A stretch of DNA of 64,000 nt from positions 1-64,000 of the forward strand of contig CANLHK010000001.1 of NCBI GenBank assembly GCA_947490615.1. Reading direction: 5' to 3'. The translations under genes were made by a program, and so were the position numbers. Of this stretch, positions 44,246 to 53,657 are shown piece after piece. The notes beneath the pieces were generated by a model. The model made no database searches. It saw only the letters and a list, made by a program, of their open reading frames with translations, and was not told the origin of the DNA. Source of the stretch: Planctomycetaceae bacterium (lineage in GTDB: Bacteria > Planctomycetota > Phycisphaerae > Phycisphaerales > SM1A02). The stretch's first letter is position 1; the number at the start of each line of letters is the position of its first letter.

Positions 44246-46333
44246 ATGCGCACGAGCGTGCTTTGGATCAACGACTATCTCGATCGCCCCGCCGATGCAG
44301 CGGAGCAGGCTTCGGCACTCACTTCCGCGGGTCTTCCGCTCGACGGCGGCGCCACCGCAGAGAACGGTGAAGTCTGGCAAGAGATCGAGACCACTTCCAA
44401 TCGCGGCGACTGCCTCTGCCATGTCGGCATGGCGCGAGAGATCGCGGCTTCGACGGGTCGCACGCTGGTCATGCCGAAGGTCACGCTCCGCGCTGGTTCG
44501 GTCCGCGCGGCCGATTTCGTACGCGTGAAGAACCACGAGCCAACGCTGTGTCCGCGCTACACCGCGCGCGTGATCAAGGGAGTCAAGGTCGGACCAAGCC
44601 CCGATTGGCTGGCGCGCCGCCTTGTCGCCATCGGGCAGATCCCTCGCAACAACGTCGTCGACGCCACGAACTTCGTGCTCTTCGAACTTGGCCAACCCAC
44701 GCATGTCTTTGATCTTGCGACCCTTTCCGCAGGCGGTTTGCAGGCGGAGATTCATGTGCGTCGCGCCCGTGACGGCGAGGCGTTTCTGCCGCTTGGGAGT
44801 GACGCCAAGGAGCTCAAACTCACTTCAGCTGACCTCGTGATTGCCGACCGCGATCGCGCCGTCGCGCTGGCGGGAGTCAAAGGCGGAGCGATCGCAGGAG
44901 TCACCGAGCGCACCACCGATCTGGTCCTTGAGGCGGCGACCTTTGATGCCGTCAGCGTGCGCTCGGCGAGCCGTCGTCACGGCATCGCCAGTGATTCGTC
45001 CTACCGCTTTGAACGGCAGGTCCACCCTGCGGAAGTCGATGCGGCAGCCGATCGTTTGGCAGCACTCATCATCGAGGTCGCTGGCGGCACGCTCTGTGAG
45101 GGCGTGGTCGCTGACGGCGCACCGATTCCTGCGCCACGCACCATCGTGCTGCGGCCCGAACGCGCGCGACGCATCCTGGGTTTCTCTGTGCCGACGGCGC
45201 GCATGATCGAACTTCTCACCACGCTTGGATTCGCGCCGACGCTCCGTGGTTCGGGCAGCGGCGAGACGATTGAGACGACAGCGCCAGCACGACGCGTTGA
45301 TGTCGAGCGCGAGATTGATCTCATCGAAGAGATCTGCAGGCTCCAAGGTCTCGACTCGATTCCCGTCCAGGACACCATCGCCGTGCGCGTGCTGCGACCC
45401 AATCCCATCGAGCGCGGCACGCGCGCTGTGAAGGACCTTCTCGTCGGTCTCGGCTTCGTGGAAACCGTGACGCACTCACTCATCTCCGATCGCGCGGGTG
45501 AGGCGTTTCTCCGTCAAGGCACGACGCTGCTGCGCGTCGATGACGAGCGTGCTGGCGCAGAGCCAGCGCTGCGTCCGAGCGTCGTCCCCAGTTTGCTTCG
45601 CGTGCGTCGCCACAACGAAGATCGCGGCGAATTGCGCGGCGCGGGATTGCGCCTCTTCGAGTTCGCCAGCGCGTTTCACTATGAGGGCGGCACGCATGTC
45701 GAGCGCCCGCTGCTCGCGTTTGTCTGCGACGCCCCGAGCGAAAGTGGCGGCGCTTCACGCAGCGATGCACAAGACGCGTATCGGTTCGCGCGGGGCGCGG
45801 TCGAGCGCCTGCTCACGCTTGTCGTGCCGCGCTCTGCGAAGATTGAGTTTGCCCCCGCGAGCGATCACGCGTGGCTCACGCCTGCCGCGCGCGTGACCAT
45901 CGATGGACGCGACATTGGCGTCGTCGGCATCGTGTCAGCGCCCGTACTCAAGAGCCATGGATTGGAACGCGCCATGGCTGCTGCTGAACTTGAGTTGCGC
46001 AGCCTGCTCGTTGCGTTTCCCCCTGAAAACGCTGCGAAAGAGCTCCCCGCCTTCCCTGCATCGGATCGCGACATCTCCGCGATCGTTGCCGAGAGCATCA
46101 GCTATGGCGACATCGAACGAGAGATCCGCGCGCTCAAGTTGCCGAATCTCGAATCGATCGCGCTCGTGACGACCTATCGCGGCAAGCAAGTTGGTGAGGG
46201 ACGCAAGAGCGTCTCGCTGCGATTGGTCTTTCGCAAGCACGATGGAACCATGCTTCGTGAAGAGAGCGATGAGGCTGTCGTTCGCGCCGTCGCAAGACTG
46301 CGCGAGGCACTCAGTGCGGAGATCCGCACATGA
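44246..46333 (+). CDS. pheT: Phenylalanine-tRNA ligase beta subunit
   Basis: A 695-residue subunit. Visible are the N-terminal fragment (VLWINDYLDRP), TSNRGDCLCHVGMAREIA, the B3/B4 editing region (CPRYTARVIKGVKVGPSPDW ... VDATNFVLFELGQPTHVFD), B5, and a C-terminal anticodon-binding (FDX-ACB) domain (FPASDRDISAIVAESISYGD). Bacterial PheT is usually about 790-800 residues, with an EMAP-II-like tRNA-binding domain after residue 40; here the text goes straight from GLPLDGG to the RGDCL motif, so that domain is missing. It overlaps the next gene by ATGA. pheS is not in the window. Confidence 0.94.
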   Translation: MRTSVLWINDYLDRPADAAEQASALTSAGLPLDGGATAENGEVWQEIETTSNRGDCLCHVGMAREIAASTGRTLVMPKVTLRAGSVRAADFVRVKNHEPTLCPRYTARVIKGVKVGPSPDWLARRLVAIGQIPRNNVVDATNFVLFELGQPTHVFDLATLSAGGLQAEIHVRRARDGEAFLPLGSDAKELKLTSADLVIADRDRAVALAGVKGGAIAGVTERTTDLVLEAATFDAVSVRSASRRHGIASDSSYRFERQVHPAEVDAAADRLAALIIEVAGGTLCEGVVADGAPIPAPRTIVLRPERARRILGFSVPTARMIELLTTLGFAPTLRGSGSGETIETTAPARRVDVEREIDLIEEICRLQGLDSIPVQDTIAVRVLRPNPIERGTRAVKDLLVGLGFVETVTHSLISDRAGEAFLRQGTTLLRVDDERAGAEPALRPSVVPSLLRVRRHNEDRGELRGAGLRLFEFASAFHYEGGTHVERPLLAFVCDAPSESGGASRSDAQDAYRFARGAVERLLTLVVPRSAKIEFAPASDHAWLTPAARVTIDGRDIGVVGIVSAPVLKSHGLERAMAAAELELRSLLVAFPPENAAKELPAFPASDRDISAIVAESISYGDIEREIRALKLPNLESIALVTTYRGKQVGEGRKSVSLRLVFRKHDGTMLREESDEAVVRAVARLREALSAEIRT

Positions 46334-46935
46334 CGCTTGACTGGCGCGCGATGTCAGTGTCGCAATACCTCGACGAACTCGCTGCCGCGACACCTGTTCC
46401 TGGCGGCGGTGCCGTCGCGGGCGTGACGCTCGCGCAAGCCAACGCGCTGGGCTCGATGGTGGTCGGCTACGCCATCGGCAAACCCAAGTTTGCTGCGCAC
46501 GACGCGGCCCACCGCACGGCCCACGCCTCGTTTGAACGCGGGCGACAATGCGCGCTCGAACTCGCCAACGAAGATGCGCGCGCCTACGCCAGACTCAACG
46601 CGCTGTGGAAACTCCCCAAGGACGCGCCCGAACGCAGCGGTTTTGCCGAAGCCGTGCGCGGCGCGATCGCTGCGCCTGAGGCCACGCTTCTTCTCGCGCA
46701 AGGAACGCTTGAGTGTTTGGCGGCGCTGGTCGGAACCACCAGTGCAAGCCTCGCGAGTGATCTGCGGATTGCCATCGATCTTGCAGCGCTCGGCGCCCGA
46801 GCAGCGCAAGAAAATGTGCGTATCAACCTGCCGTCGATCGCCGACGAGGCCGAGCGCAGCGCGATTGCCGCCCGCACCGAGGCGGTTCTTGCCAGCCTCG
46901 CGCGCGACGCGGCCGACCTGACTCGTCGGATTTGA
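46330..46935 (+). CDS. Cyclodeaminase/cyclohydrolase family protein
   Basis: A 201-residue soluble, mainly helical protein of the formiminotransferase-cyclodeaminase C-terminal family (FchA-like), with the PVPGGGAVAGV substrate loop, NALGSMVVGYAIGK and AALVGTTSASLASDL. In one-carbon metabolism such proteins convert formimino- or methenyl-THF. It overlaps pheT by four bases (ATGA), so it is translated together with the synthetase beta subunit. No formiminotransferase gene is nearby. Confidence 0.87.
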   Translation: MTLDWRAMSVSQYLDELAAATPVPGGGAVAGVTLAQANALGSMVVGYAIGKPKFAAHDAAHRTAHASFERGRQCALELANEDARAYARLNALWKLPKDAPERSGFAEAVRGAIAAPEATLLLAQGTLECLAALVGTTSASLASDLRIAIDLAALGARAAQENVRINLPSIADEAERSAIAARTEAVLASLARDAADLTRRI

Positions 46936-46977
46936 AGTCGCTCAAGTGACGCCCGCTGAGATTCCGATGGAGGAATA

Positions 46978-47247
46978 GTGTCCTCGCCCCGTCAACAGCC
47001 TCAGGATCGACTCGAGGTCTCCTCCTTGCAAGCTGCGTCGCCATCGCAGGCCAGCGACGCGAGCGGCGCAGCGCCGACTCCCAAGCCATTTCTGATGATC
47101 TGGTTTCGGTGCTGCTCGACCTACGCGCGGATTCCGAAGTCACCCGACGGCCTCACCTACCGCGGTCGTTGCCCCAAGTGCCTCGCGAAACTCGAAGTCC
47201 CTGTCGGCGAAGGCGGAACCAACCGACGCATGTTCGAAGCCGAGTGA
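46978..47247 (+). CDS. Small zinc-ribbon protein
   Basis: An 89-residue protein. A disordered Ser/Gln/Ala-rich N-terminus is followed by a ribbon-like core: FRCCSTYARIPK ... RGRCPKCLAKLEVP. GGAGGAA precedes the GTG start at close spacing. It resembles the 21644 protein in build. Function is unknown. Confidence 0.75.
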   Translation: MSSPRQQPQDRLEVSSLQAASPSQASDASGAAPTPKPFLMIWFRCCSTYARIPKSPDGLTYRGRCPKCLAKLEVPVGEGGTNRRMFEAE

Positions 47248-47273
47248 GGACGCGCCTTGGGTAGACTCTCAGC

Positions 47274-48164
47274 GTGATCGAATCGTCGGCCATTCTCGGC
47301 GGCGCTGCCTTTGTCACGGCGGCCGCCTCACTCACCTACGCGGGAACGGTGGCAGGCATCGTCCTCGAGTCGTTGCGTCCAGAGCGCAAGGGCCTCGGTT
47401 GGGCGCTTGGCCGCGGCCTTCCCTCCGAACCAACCGCGTGGGGATTGCCCGCTCGCGAGTGGACGCACGAATACAACGGCGCGCGTTGCCCCGTCTTTGA
47501 GATTGGTGACGAAGATCCAAGCGCGCTCACCGCCATCGTCTTGCATGGCTTCAGTCGCTCGCGCTACGACGCCTTGAGTCGTCTCGGGCCGTTGCTCCAT
47601 CACGCGAAACGCTTCATCCTGCCCGACCTTCCTGGTCACGGCGATGCGCAAGGTCGTGGCACGCGGCTCGGCACCGACGAAGACCTCTTTGTCGAATCGC
47701 TGGCCAAGGCACACACCACGGGTCCATTGCTGTTGGTTGGGCACTCGCTTGGCGCCACCGTGGCGATCCATGCCTCGACGCTGGAAAGCCTGCGTGGACG
47801 CACAGTCGGAGTTCTTGCGCTCGCGCCCTACGAGCGACTCTCCACACCGATTGGTGCACGCCTTGATCTGCGCAGCATGCCGCGACGAGCGTTGGTGACT
47901 CCCACGCTTTCTGCACTTGGAGCGTTTGGAATCCGCGAGCGTTCGACACGCGACGCTGCGGCTCGCGCTGAGTGCCCGATCGCGGTCATCACGGGTGGCG
48001 CGGATCCCGTGACGCCGCCAGCCGAAGCGCACGCGATTGCCGAGGCAGCGAAGCGCGGCTCCTACGCGTTGGTGCTCTCCGCACGCCACGACGACTTCAA
48101 CACGCTCGCAACCCATGAGATCGCAGCGGCACTCGCGTGGATCAGCGACCATGCGCGTCGGTGA
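47274..48164 (+). CDS. Alpha/beta hydrolase
   Basis: A 296-residue protein with an N-terminal hydrophobic segment (AAFVTAAASLTYAGTVAGIV), so probably membrane-associated, then the hydrolase fold: VLHGFSRSRYDALSRLG, the oxyanion region LPDLPGHG, nucleophile elbow VGHSLGATVA (Ser), and a C-terminal ITGGADPVTPP and HDDF providing Asp and His. Substrate unknown. The start is GTG. It lies 26 bases after the zinc-ribbon gene. Confidence 0.87.
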   Translation: MIESSAILGGAAFVTAAASLTYAGTVAGIVLESLRPERKGLGWALGRGLPSEPTAWGLPAREWTHEYNGARCPVFEIGDEDPSALTAIVLHGFSRSRYDALSRLGPLLHHAKRFILPDLPGHGDAQGRGTRLGTDEDLFVESLAKAHTTGPLLLVGHSLGATVAIHASTLESLRGRTVGVLALAPYERLSTPIGARLDLRSMPRRALVTPTLSALGAFGIRERSTRDAAARAECPIAVITGGADPVTPPAEAHAIAEAAKRGSYALVLSARHDDFNTLATHEIAAALAWISDHARR

Positions 48165-48200
48165 GAGGGCTCGCAGAGAACTCGAACTCGTCGCGCGGCC

Positions 48201-50036
48201 TTACTTGGTCGCCGCAGGAAGCAATCGGTAACGGAAGGCGTAACCCGCGGGCAATGCCTTCAGGTCGAAAGTCGCATCGCCGACACAACGGCCGATCGCT
48301 TCGGGCTTGAGCAACTCGGTGAACGCGTTCACATCGTCGAGTCCAACGCCGAGTCCTGGGACTTCCTCGTCTTCCATGCCCGCCATCGCTTCGACCTGGG
48401 TGGACATCGCGCGGAACGACTCAGCGGTCGACTTGAGCTGACGACCAAAGTCCGCCCACGCCGTAAGCACCACTGGGTCCTTCGACATCGCAGCAAACGC
48501 AGCGGCGTATTCCTTGTTTCCAGCGAGACCGACTTCTGCGCCCGCGACAGCCTTCGCGTCGACAGCGCGCAACGCCTGCTCCACTTGCTTGACCTCGCCG
48601 AGGACGAGATATCCGCCGCCCATACCGATCGCGATCGGGGCGAACTCGTCGGAGAGAATCGTCATGCCGTTGAAGTCACGCGACTGCAGGCCAAGCGGAA
48701 GCAGACTGATGAAGTCGCTCACCGCAGCCACCGACTCCTTGTCGTTGCGCATCGCAATCGCCGTGACCGAGGACTCGTCCATCAACACGGCGGGATCCGG
48801 ATCAAGGCTCCAGCCGTGAATCTCCGGGCCGAGCGCTGCGAACGCTGCAGTCATGGCTGGGCGATACATGTCGAGTTGCGGCATGACCATGTCGCCTTGA
48901 TCCGCAGGAAGACCCGCGATCACTTGATCGAGCATCGGAACGAACTGATCAAAGCGCACATTCAAGCGCCAATATCCCGTGGCATCCGACGAAACGATCG
49001 CGGGCGCGGGCTTGGGCTCCGTCGCGAGATCAACGAGGCTCAGCAGCCCGACCTTGCCATCGGGGGTGTAGATCCCGCCACACTGCTCGAGCACTCCGTC
49101 CTTGGCGTGGAGTCCAAAGCTCACCGCCTGCACATTGCCAAACAACCGTGCGATGATCGGCTCGACCATCGTGTATTGCGGCAGTGTCGTGAGGAGCGGC
49201 TTGGCAGCGTCAAGCATGACCGCGCCGTAGATGTCCTGCGTGCCACCTGAGAGTTCGGTCGCCGCCTTGAACGCAGCGCTCTCACCGATGCTCTTGGCGT
49301 GATCGCCATCAACGCGCGCAAGGAGCGTGTCCATCATCGACTTCGAGCTGGCGATGAAGAGCCGGCCCTTGTCGGACGCGACGCAGAATTCCTTGGGCAT
49401 CATGTCGGGCATGCCCATGCCGAAGTCCTGCTCGAAGTCGGGATCCATCTCTCCGTCTTCGCCGCCGTCCGCATCGGCTGCATCGGCGCCCGCTGCCTCA
49501 TCGACAGACGAAGCGATGAGCACGCGACGGCCGCGAACCTCGTCACTCTTGAAGGCGGCGCCCGCTTCCTTGGCCTTCTTTTCCATGGTTTCGAGCATGG
49601 CGTCGCAGAACTTGACGGCCTTGGCTTCGTCGGAGCGCCAATCGCAGAATCCGATGTACTCGAGCATCGGCGCGCCGAGCTCCTCATCGAGACCGATCGT
49701 CAGCGCGAAGCCCGCACTCGAAGGCCAGAAGATGTCTTCGCGCGCCACGCCTGCTTCGACAGCGGCTTCAGTGATGCCCTTCTCCATCCCCTCCTTGAAG
49801 AGCTTCATGGCATCCGCGAGCTCCGCATCGTTCCAGAGCTTTCCAAGCGCGGTCGGCCCGAGTCGCTCAAGCGAGGCTTGGATGTCATCGGCCCCGACGA
49901 CGAGAAGCGCGTTGTCGCGTGCGAGCTCACGAATCGAGAGCTGCCCGTCCGCGAGCGCGAGCGTGCAGCAGAACGAAGCGAGCGAGGCGGCGAGAGAGGC
50001 GACAGTAGAGGCGACAGTAGAGGCGGTGCGATGCAC
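48201..50036 (-). CDS. Secreted hypothetical protein
   Basis: A 611-residue exported protein of unknown function. The signal peptide (TASTVASTVASLAASLASF) contains two copies of a 12-base unit. The mature protein is acidic; recurrent elements such as ELADAMKLFKEGMEKG, VFVASDKGRLFIASSKSMMD-like lines and GVGLDDVNAFTELLKPEAIG suggest a repeated alpha/beta architecture, similar in feel to DUF3352-type proteins, but I cannot assign it. The start GTG has AAGGA upstream; an earlier in-frame start gives no ribosome site. Confidence 0.75.
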   Translation of the reverse strand: MHRTASTVASTVASLAASLASFCCTLALADGQLSIRELARDNALLVVGADDIQASLERLGPTALGKLWNDAELADAMKLFKEGMEKGITEAAVEAGVAREDIFWPSSAGFALTIGLDEELGAPMLEYIGFCDWRSDEAKAVKFCDAMLETMEKKAKEAGAAFKSDEVRGRRVLIASSVDEAAGADAADADGGEDGEMDPDFEQDFGMGMPDMMPKEFCVASDKGRLFIASSKSMMDTLLARVDGDHAKSIGESAAFKAATELSGGTQDIYGAVMLDAAKPLLTTLPQYTMVEPIIARLFGNVQAVSFGLHAKDGVLEQCGGIYTPDGKVGLLSLVDLATEPKPAPAIVSSDATGYWRLNVRFDQFVPMLDQVIAGLPADQGDMVMPQLDMYRPAMTAAFAALGPEIHGWSLDPDPAVLMDESSVTAIAMRNDKESVAAVSDFISLLPLGLQSRDFNGMTILSDEFAPIAIGMGGGYLVLGEVKQVEQALRAVDAKAVAGAEVGLAGNKEYAAAFAAMSKDPVVLTAWADFGRQLKSTAESFRAMSTQVEAMAGMEDEEVPGLGVGLDDVNAFTELLKPEAIGRCVGDATFDLKALPAGYAFRYRLLPAATK

Positions 50037-50187
50037 AGGGTCTTCCTTGTAATCCGTTGGATCGATCAGATCGTCAAAGCGAATCGGTCGTGCTACTCGG
50101 GCGTTGGCGATCGTGCGCCCATAGTGGCGCGCTGATTCCGCCATGAGGTCGCGGGGATTTCACCTCCGCGTCACTCGTACGAAAAAC

Positions 50188-51219
50188 TTACTGCTTGGTC
50201 GTGCCATCCTGGGCACTGCCGTCCTTCAGCGTCGGCGGCGCGCCATCACGCTGACGCGTGGGAGGCTTCTGGTAGTTGTGGCCCGAATTGGGGTTGTTGC
50301 GGTCGTAGGCAAAGGACTCGCGGTTGCGAATGAAGTCCTTCAGATAGCGGGTAGGAATCGCAAACCCCAGGGCTTCTCCGCCGCGAATCCCCATGTTGGT
50401 GATGCCGATGACCTCGCCCATGGTGTTGAAGAGCGGACCACCCGAGTTACCTGGATTGATCGGCGTGTCGGTCTGGATGTAGGTCAGGCCATCGAAGCTC
50501 CGCTGCGTCGTCGAGATCACACCTTGGGTGAGCGTGCGCTCAAGCCCGAGTGGATTGCCGATGGCAAAGACATTCTGTCCAACCTCAAGTTTCTCGGCAT
50601 CCTGCACGGGCGCGAAGAGGAAGTCCTTCCCCTCAGGATGCTTGATTCGAATCAGCGCGAGGTCGACATGGTTGTTCACGGCGATGAGTTCGACATCATC
50701 GATGTCGGTGCGCTTGAGTGTGTGATCAGGCTGCTCGAACCAAACCGTCGCGCGGAGATTGGTTTCACCTTGCACGACATGCGCGTTGGTGACGGCGTAT
50801 CCGTCGCGAGAGAGGATCACGCCAGAACCCAGTCCACCAGGCGTCGACACCTTGATGACAGCGGGCCCGAGGATCTTGGCCTGCTCACGCGGCGGAAGCT
50901 CGGAGAGCCCGACCGCCGTGGTGAAGAGCGTGTCGGCGCGCAACTGCACATTGGCGCCCGCGCTCGCGCTCTCCACACTCGCCACATCGTCCATCGAGAA
51001 ACTCAAGACATCTGCACCGACATCGATCCAGATGCGGCGATCGGAACGCTTCAAGACCGCGCCATCAATGGAGGCGCCGCTCTTGAGCTTCACAACATCG
51101 GCAAGGGCATCAGCACCAAGGACCGAAAGCGTGATCGCGAGCACCAGTGGTGTCGCGGCGCGCGAGAAGAACGAGGAGAGGAAAGTGCTGCCTATGCGCA
51201 TGGGAGGAATCTCTACCAT
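50188..51219 (-). CDS. Trypsin-like periplasmic serine protease
   Basis: A 343-residue exported protease. A signal peptide precedes a short beta domain (VVKLKSGASIDGAVLKRSDR ... FSMDDVASVES), then the chymotrypsin fold of HtrA type: His in TNAHVV, Asp in HVDLALI, Ser in TPINPGNSGGP. The PDZ domains of HtrA/DegP are absent; the C-terminus is a short hydrophilic tail. The ATG at 51219 has GAGG upstream; ATG 51201 is the alternative. It is divergent from the VCBS protein at 51297 with about 77 bases between. Confidence 0.9.
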   Translation of the reverse strand: MVEIPPMRIGSTFLSSFFSRAATPLVLAITLSVLGADALADVVKLKSGASIDGAVLKRSDRRIWIDVGADVLSFSMDDVASVESASAGANVQLRADTLFTTAVGLSELPPREQAKILGPAVIKVSTPGGLGSGVILSRDGYAVTNAHVVQGETNLRATVWFEQPDHTLKRTDIDDVELIAVNNHVDLALIRIKHPEGKDFLFAPVQDAEKLEVGQNVFAIGNPLGLERTLTQGVISTTQRSFDGLTYIQTDTPINPGNSGGPLFNTMGEVIGITNMGIRGGEALGFAIPTRYLKDFIRNRESFAYDRNNPNSGHNYQKPPTRQRDGAPPTLKDGSAQDGTTKQ

Positions 51220-51296
51220 ACCCGAGCGCCTCAGCGGCCGTGCCGCGCCGCAACCGTTTGACGCCCCACTCTCTGACACCTTTTTTGCCGTTTCCC

Positions 51297-53603
51297 ATGC
51301 TTCACTCACTCTCCGTCGTCGCTGCCCTCACGCTCGCACCTGTGGCGTTGGCGCAGGAAGCTGGCATCGCGTCCTACTTTGGATTTGAGGGGCTTGAGGT
51401 GGTGAAGATCGATCCACAGGCGGGGCCAATCGCCGTCGGAGACATCGACGGCGATCATCGCAACGACCTCATCGTCGCCAACAACTTCAAGAGCCGCATC
51501 GAGCTCCATCTGCAGAAGCCTGGCGCCTCACCCGACGATCCCATCGAAGTCTCTGCGGGCGTGAACGAAGTCCCCGCGCACTGGCGCTTCCGTCGCGTCG
51601 AAGTTCCTGTTTCGCACGAAGTCAACGCGATCATTCCCTTCGACTTCAACCAGGACGGACTGCTGGACCTCGTCTATGCGGGGCAGCCTGGAACCATCGT
51701 GTTTCTCAAGCAGACCAAGCCAGGACAGTTCGAAGTCGAACGGCGCATTCCCCAGAAGGGACTCACTTCGAGCCGCGATGGGTTCGTCATCGCCGACCTC
51801 ATCGGCGACTCGAAGCCTGATCTTGCCGCGATCGTTGGCGGCGAAGTAACGGTTTGGCCGCTTGATGGCAGCAAGCTTGGTGAAGCCGTCGAACTCGGTT
51901 CGTCGGATCCCATCGTCGCGCTCATCGTCGGCGACTTCGACGGCGACGGACACAACGATCTCGTGGGAGTTTCGCCCGACAATCCTGCACCGATTCGCCT
52001 GTGGCTCGCGAGCGTCGAGGTTGCGTCCAAAGACGGAGCCAAGACTCAGAGCGCGCGCCTCGGTGCGCAGCGACGCTTTGAAATGCCACCGTTGCGTGAG
52101 GTTTCCGCGCTGCGACTTCCTGGAGCCAAGAAGGACTTGCTCGCGCGCATCGAGCGACAGAGTAAGCGCATCGTGATCGATGAACTCGTGCAGGACTCGA
52201 GCCATTCACGCGAGGCATCGATCGAAGTCTTCTCAACTAAGGGTGGCAAGAAGCGCTCGTTTGCTGTGGCGGATGTGGATGGCGATGGACTCGTCGATGT
52301 GCTTGCCACCGATCCCGCAGCGAGTGCCGTCACGGTGTTTCGTCAGCAGAAAGATCGTGGGCTTCAGCCTGGCGTCTCGCAGCCGAGCTTTGCGGAACTG
52401 AACTCCATCGTCGCGGGCGAGGTCGATGGAAAGCCAGGCGACGAAGTGTTTGTGCTCTCTGAAAAGGAAGGCGTCGTCGGCCGCTCCGCCTGGACGAATG
52501 ATGCGCTGAGTTTCCCCGTCGCGATGCCGCTTTCGCAGGGATCGACTCCCGCGGTGTTGGCGCTGGTGCGACTTGAAACTGGCCCGCGCGTCGCGGTCGT
52601 GACCAAAGACGGACGCAACTACCAGACCGAACTGCTGCCGCTCGATGGCGGCGCGCCGCTTGTGGTCAAGCTCGGCGCGTTGGTGAAGGCACCAGATGCC
52701 ATGCTCGACCTCGACGCCGACCACGACGGCAAGGTCGACCTTCTGCTCTTCACCGCCGACAAACCCATGGCAATGCTGCAAGCCGTCGAGAAGGATGGCG
52801 TGCGCGGATTTGAGCTGCGCGAGAGTAAGGACATGGCGCAGTTTGGACTCGCACAAGCTGCCAACGCGGGCAACTCGGTGGCGTTCGATGTCGATGGCGA
52901 CGGCACCAACGAGCTCGTGATCGCGGATCGAAACTTCATCCGCGCGCTGAAGTACGCGCCCGCTGCGACGCCGCCAGGTTGGCAAGTCGTGGCGCAGATG
53001 AACGCCTCACGAGCGGACGCAAAACTCGTGGCGCTCACGGTTCGTGGCGCGTCACTGGTGGCGAGCGACAAGGAAAACGGCGCGCTTGCGGAGTTCACTC
53101 GCAACAGCGAGGGCGTCTGGTCGCAGACTGATGAACACGCCGTGACGGGCTTCAAGTTTGGTCCCGTTCGCGCGGGCGCCTTCACGGGCAACGATGGAAG
53201 CGATGTCATGCTTGTGGGTGATGATGGATTTGCCATCGCACAACTTGATGGCGCGCGTCTGGCACTGGAAGAGCGCGCGACTTACCGCGGCGATCGTGTG
53301 GCGCAAGTCGATCATGAACTCTCGAGCGGCGATGTGAATGGCGACGGCTACCTCGATCTCCTCGTGCTTGACGCGGGCGAGCAGTCGATGGGAGTCTTGA
53401 GCTTTAGTGAGAGTGGTCGCCTCGTGCCCGTCACGCGCTTCAAAGTTTTTGAATCGCGTCTCTTTCAGGGTGGCGAGCCGCGCGAGTACGAGCCGAGCAT
53501 CGCCTTCGTGTCGGATCTCACGGGCGACGGCGCGGACGATGTCATCCTGCTCTGCCACGATCGCGTCCTGCTCTATCCGCAGATGCGCAAGCCCAAAGTC
53601 TAA
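51297..53603 (+). CDS. Secreted FG-GAP/VCBS repeat protein
   Basis: A 768-residue exported protein. After a signal peptide (MLHSLSVVAALTLAPVALAQ) come about ten repeats of the form VGDIDGDHRNDLIVA, FDFNQDGLLDLVYA, GDFDGDGHNDLVGV, ADVDGDGLVDVLAT, FDVDGDGTNELVIA and GDVNGDGYLDLLVL, with the Asp-rich calcium loops of integrin-type beta-propellers. No catalytic domain is visible; a surface or extracellular binding role is likely. It is convergent with the kinase at 53658. Confidence 0.9.
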   Translation: MLHSLSVVAALTLAPVALAQEAGIASYFGFEGLEVVKIDPQAGPIAVGDIDGDHRNDLIVANNFKSRIELHLQKPGASPDDPIEVSAGVNEVPAHWRFRRVEVPVSHEVNAIIPFDFNQDGLLDLVYAGQPGTIVFLKQTKPGQFEVERRIPQKGLTSSRDGFVIADLIGDSKPDLAAIVGGEVTVWPLDGSKLGEAVELGSSDPIVALIVGDFDGDGHNDLVGVSPDNPAPIRLWLASVEVASKDGAKTQSARLGAQRRFEMPPLREVSALRLPGAKKDLLARIERQSKRIVIDELVQDSSHSREASIEVFSTKGGKKRSFAVADVDGDGLVDVLATDPAASAVTVFRQQKDRGLQPGVSQPSFAELNSIVAGEVDGKPGDEVFVLSEKEGVVGRSAWTNDALSFPVAMPLSQGSTPAVLALVRLETGPRVAVVTKDGRNYQTELLPLDGGAPLVVKLGALVKAPDAMLDLDADHDGKVDLLLFTADKPMAMLQAVEKDGVRGFELRESKDMAQFGLAQAANAGNSVAFDVDGDGTNELVIADRNFIRALKYAPAATPPGWQVVAQMNASRADAKLVALTVRGASLVASDKENGALAEFTRNSEGVWSQTDEHAVTGFKFGPVRAGAFTGNDGSDVMLVGDDGFAIAQLDGARLALEERATYRGDRVAQVDHELSSGDVNGDGYLDLLVLDAGEQSMGVLSFSESGRLVPVTRFKVFESRLFQGGEPREYEPSIAFVSDLTGDGADDVILLCHDRVLLYPQMRKPKV

Positions 53604-53657
53604 GACCAAAAACTGGGCCACGACCTCAATCCACGAGTTGACGGCGCGCGGCAGCGC

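Noticed and set aside
35700-51340. Shared ALTLAPVALA signal-peptide ending in the 35663 and 51297 proteins
   Set aside because: The codons differ and the mature proteins are unrelated, so this looks like convergence of signal-peptide composition.
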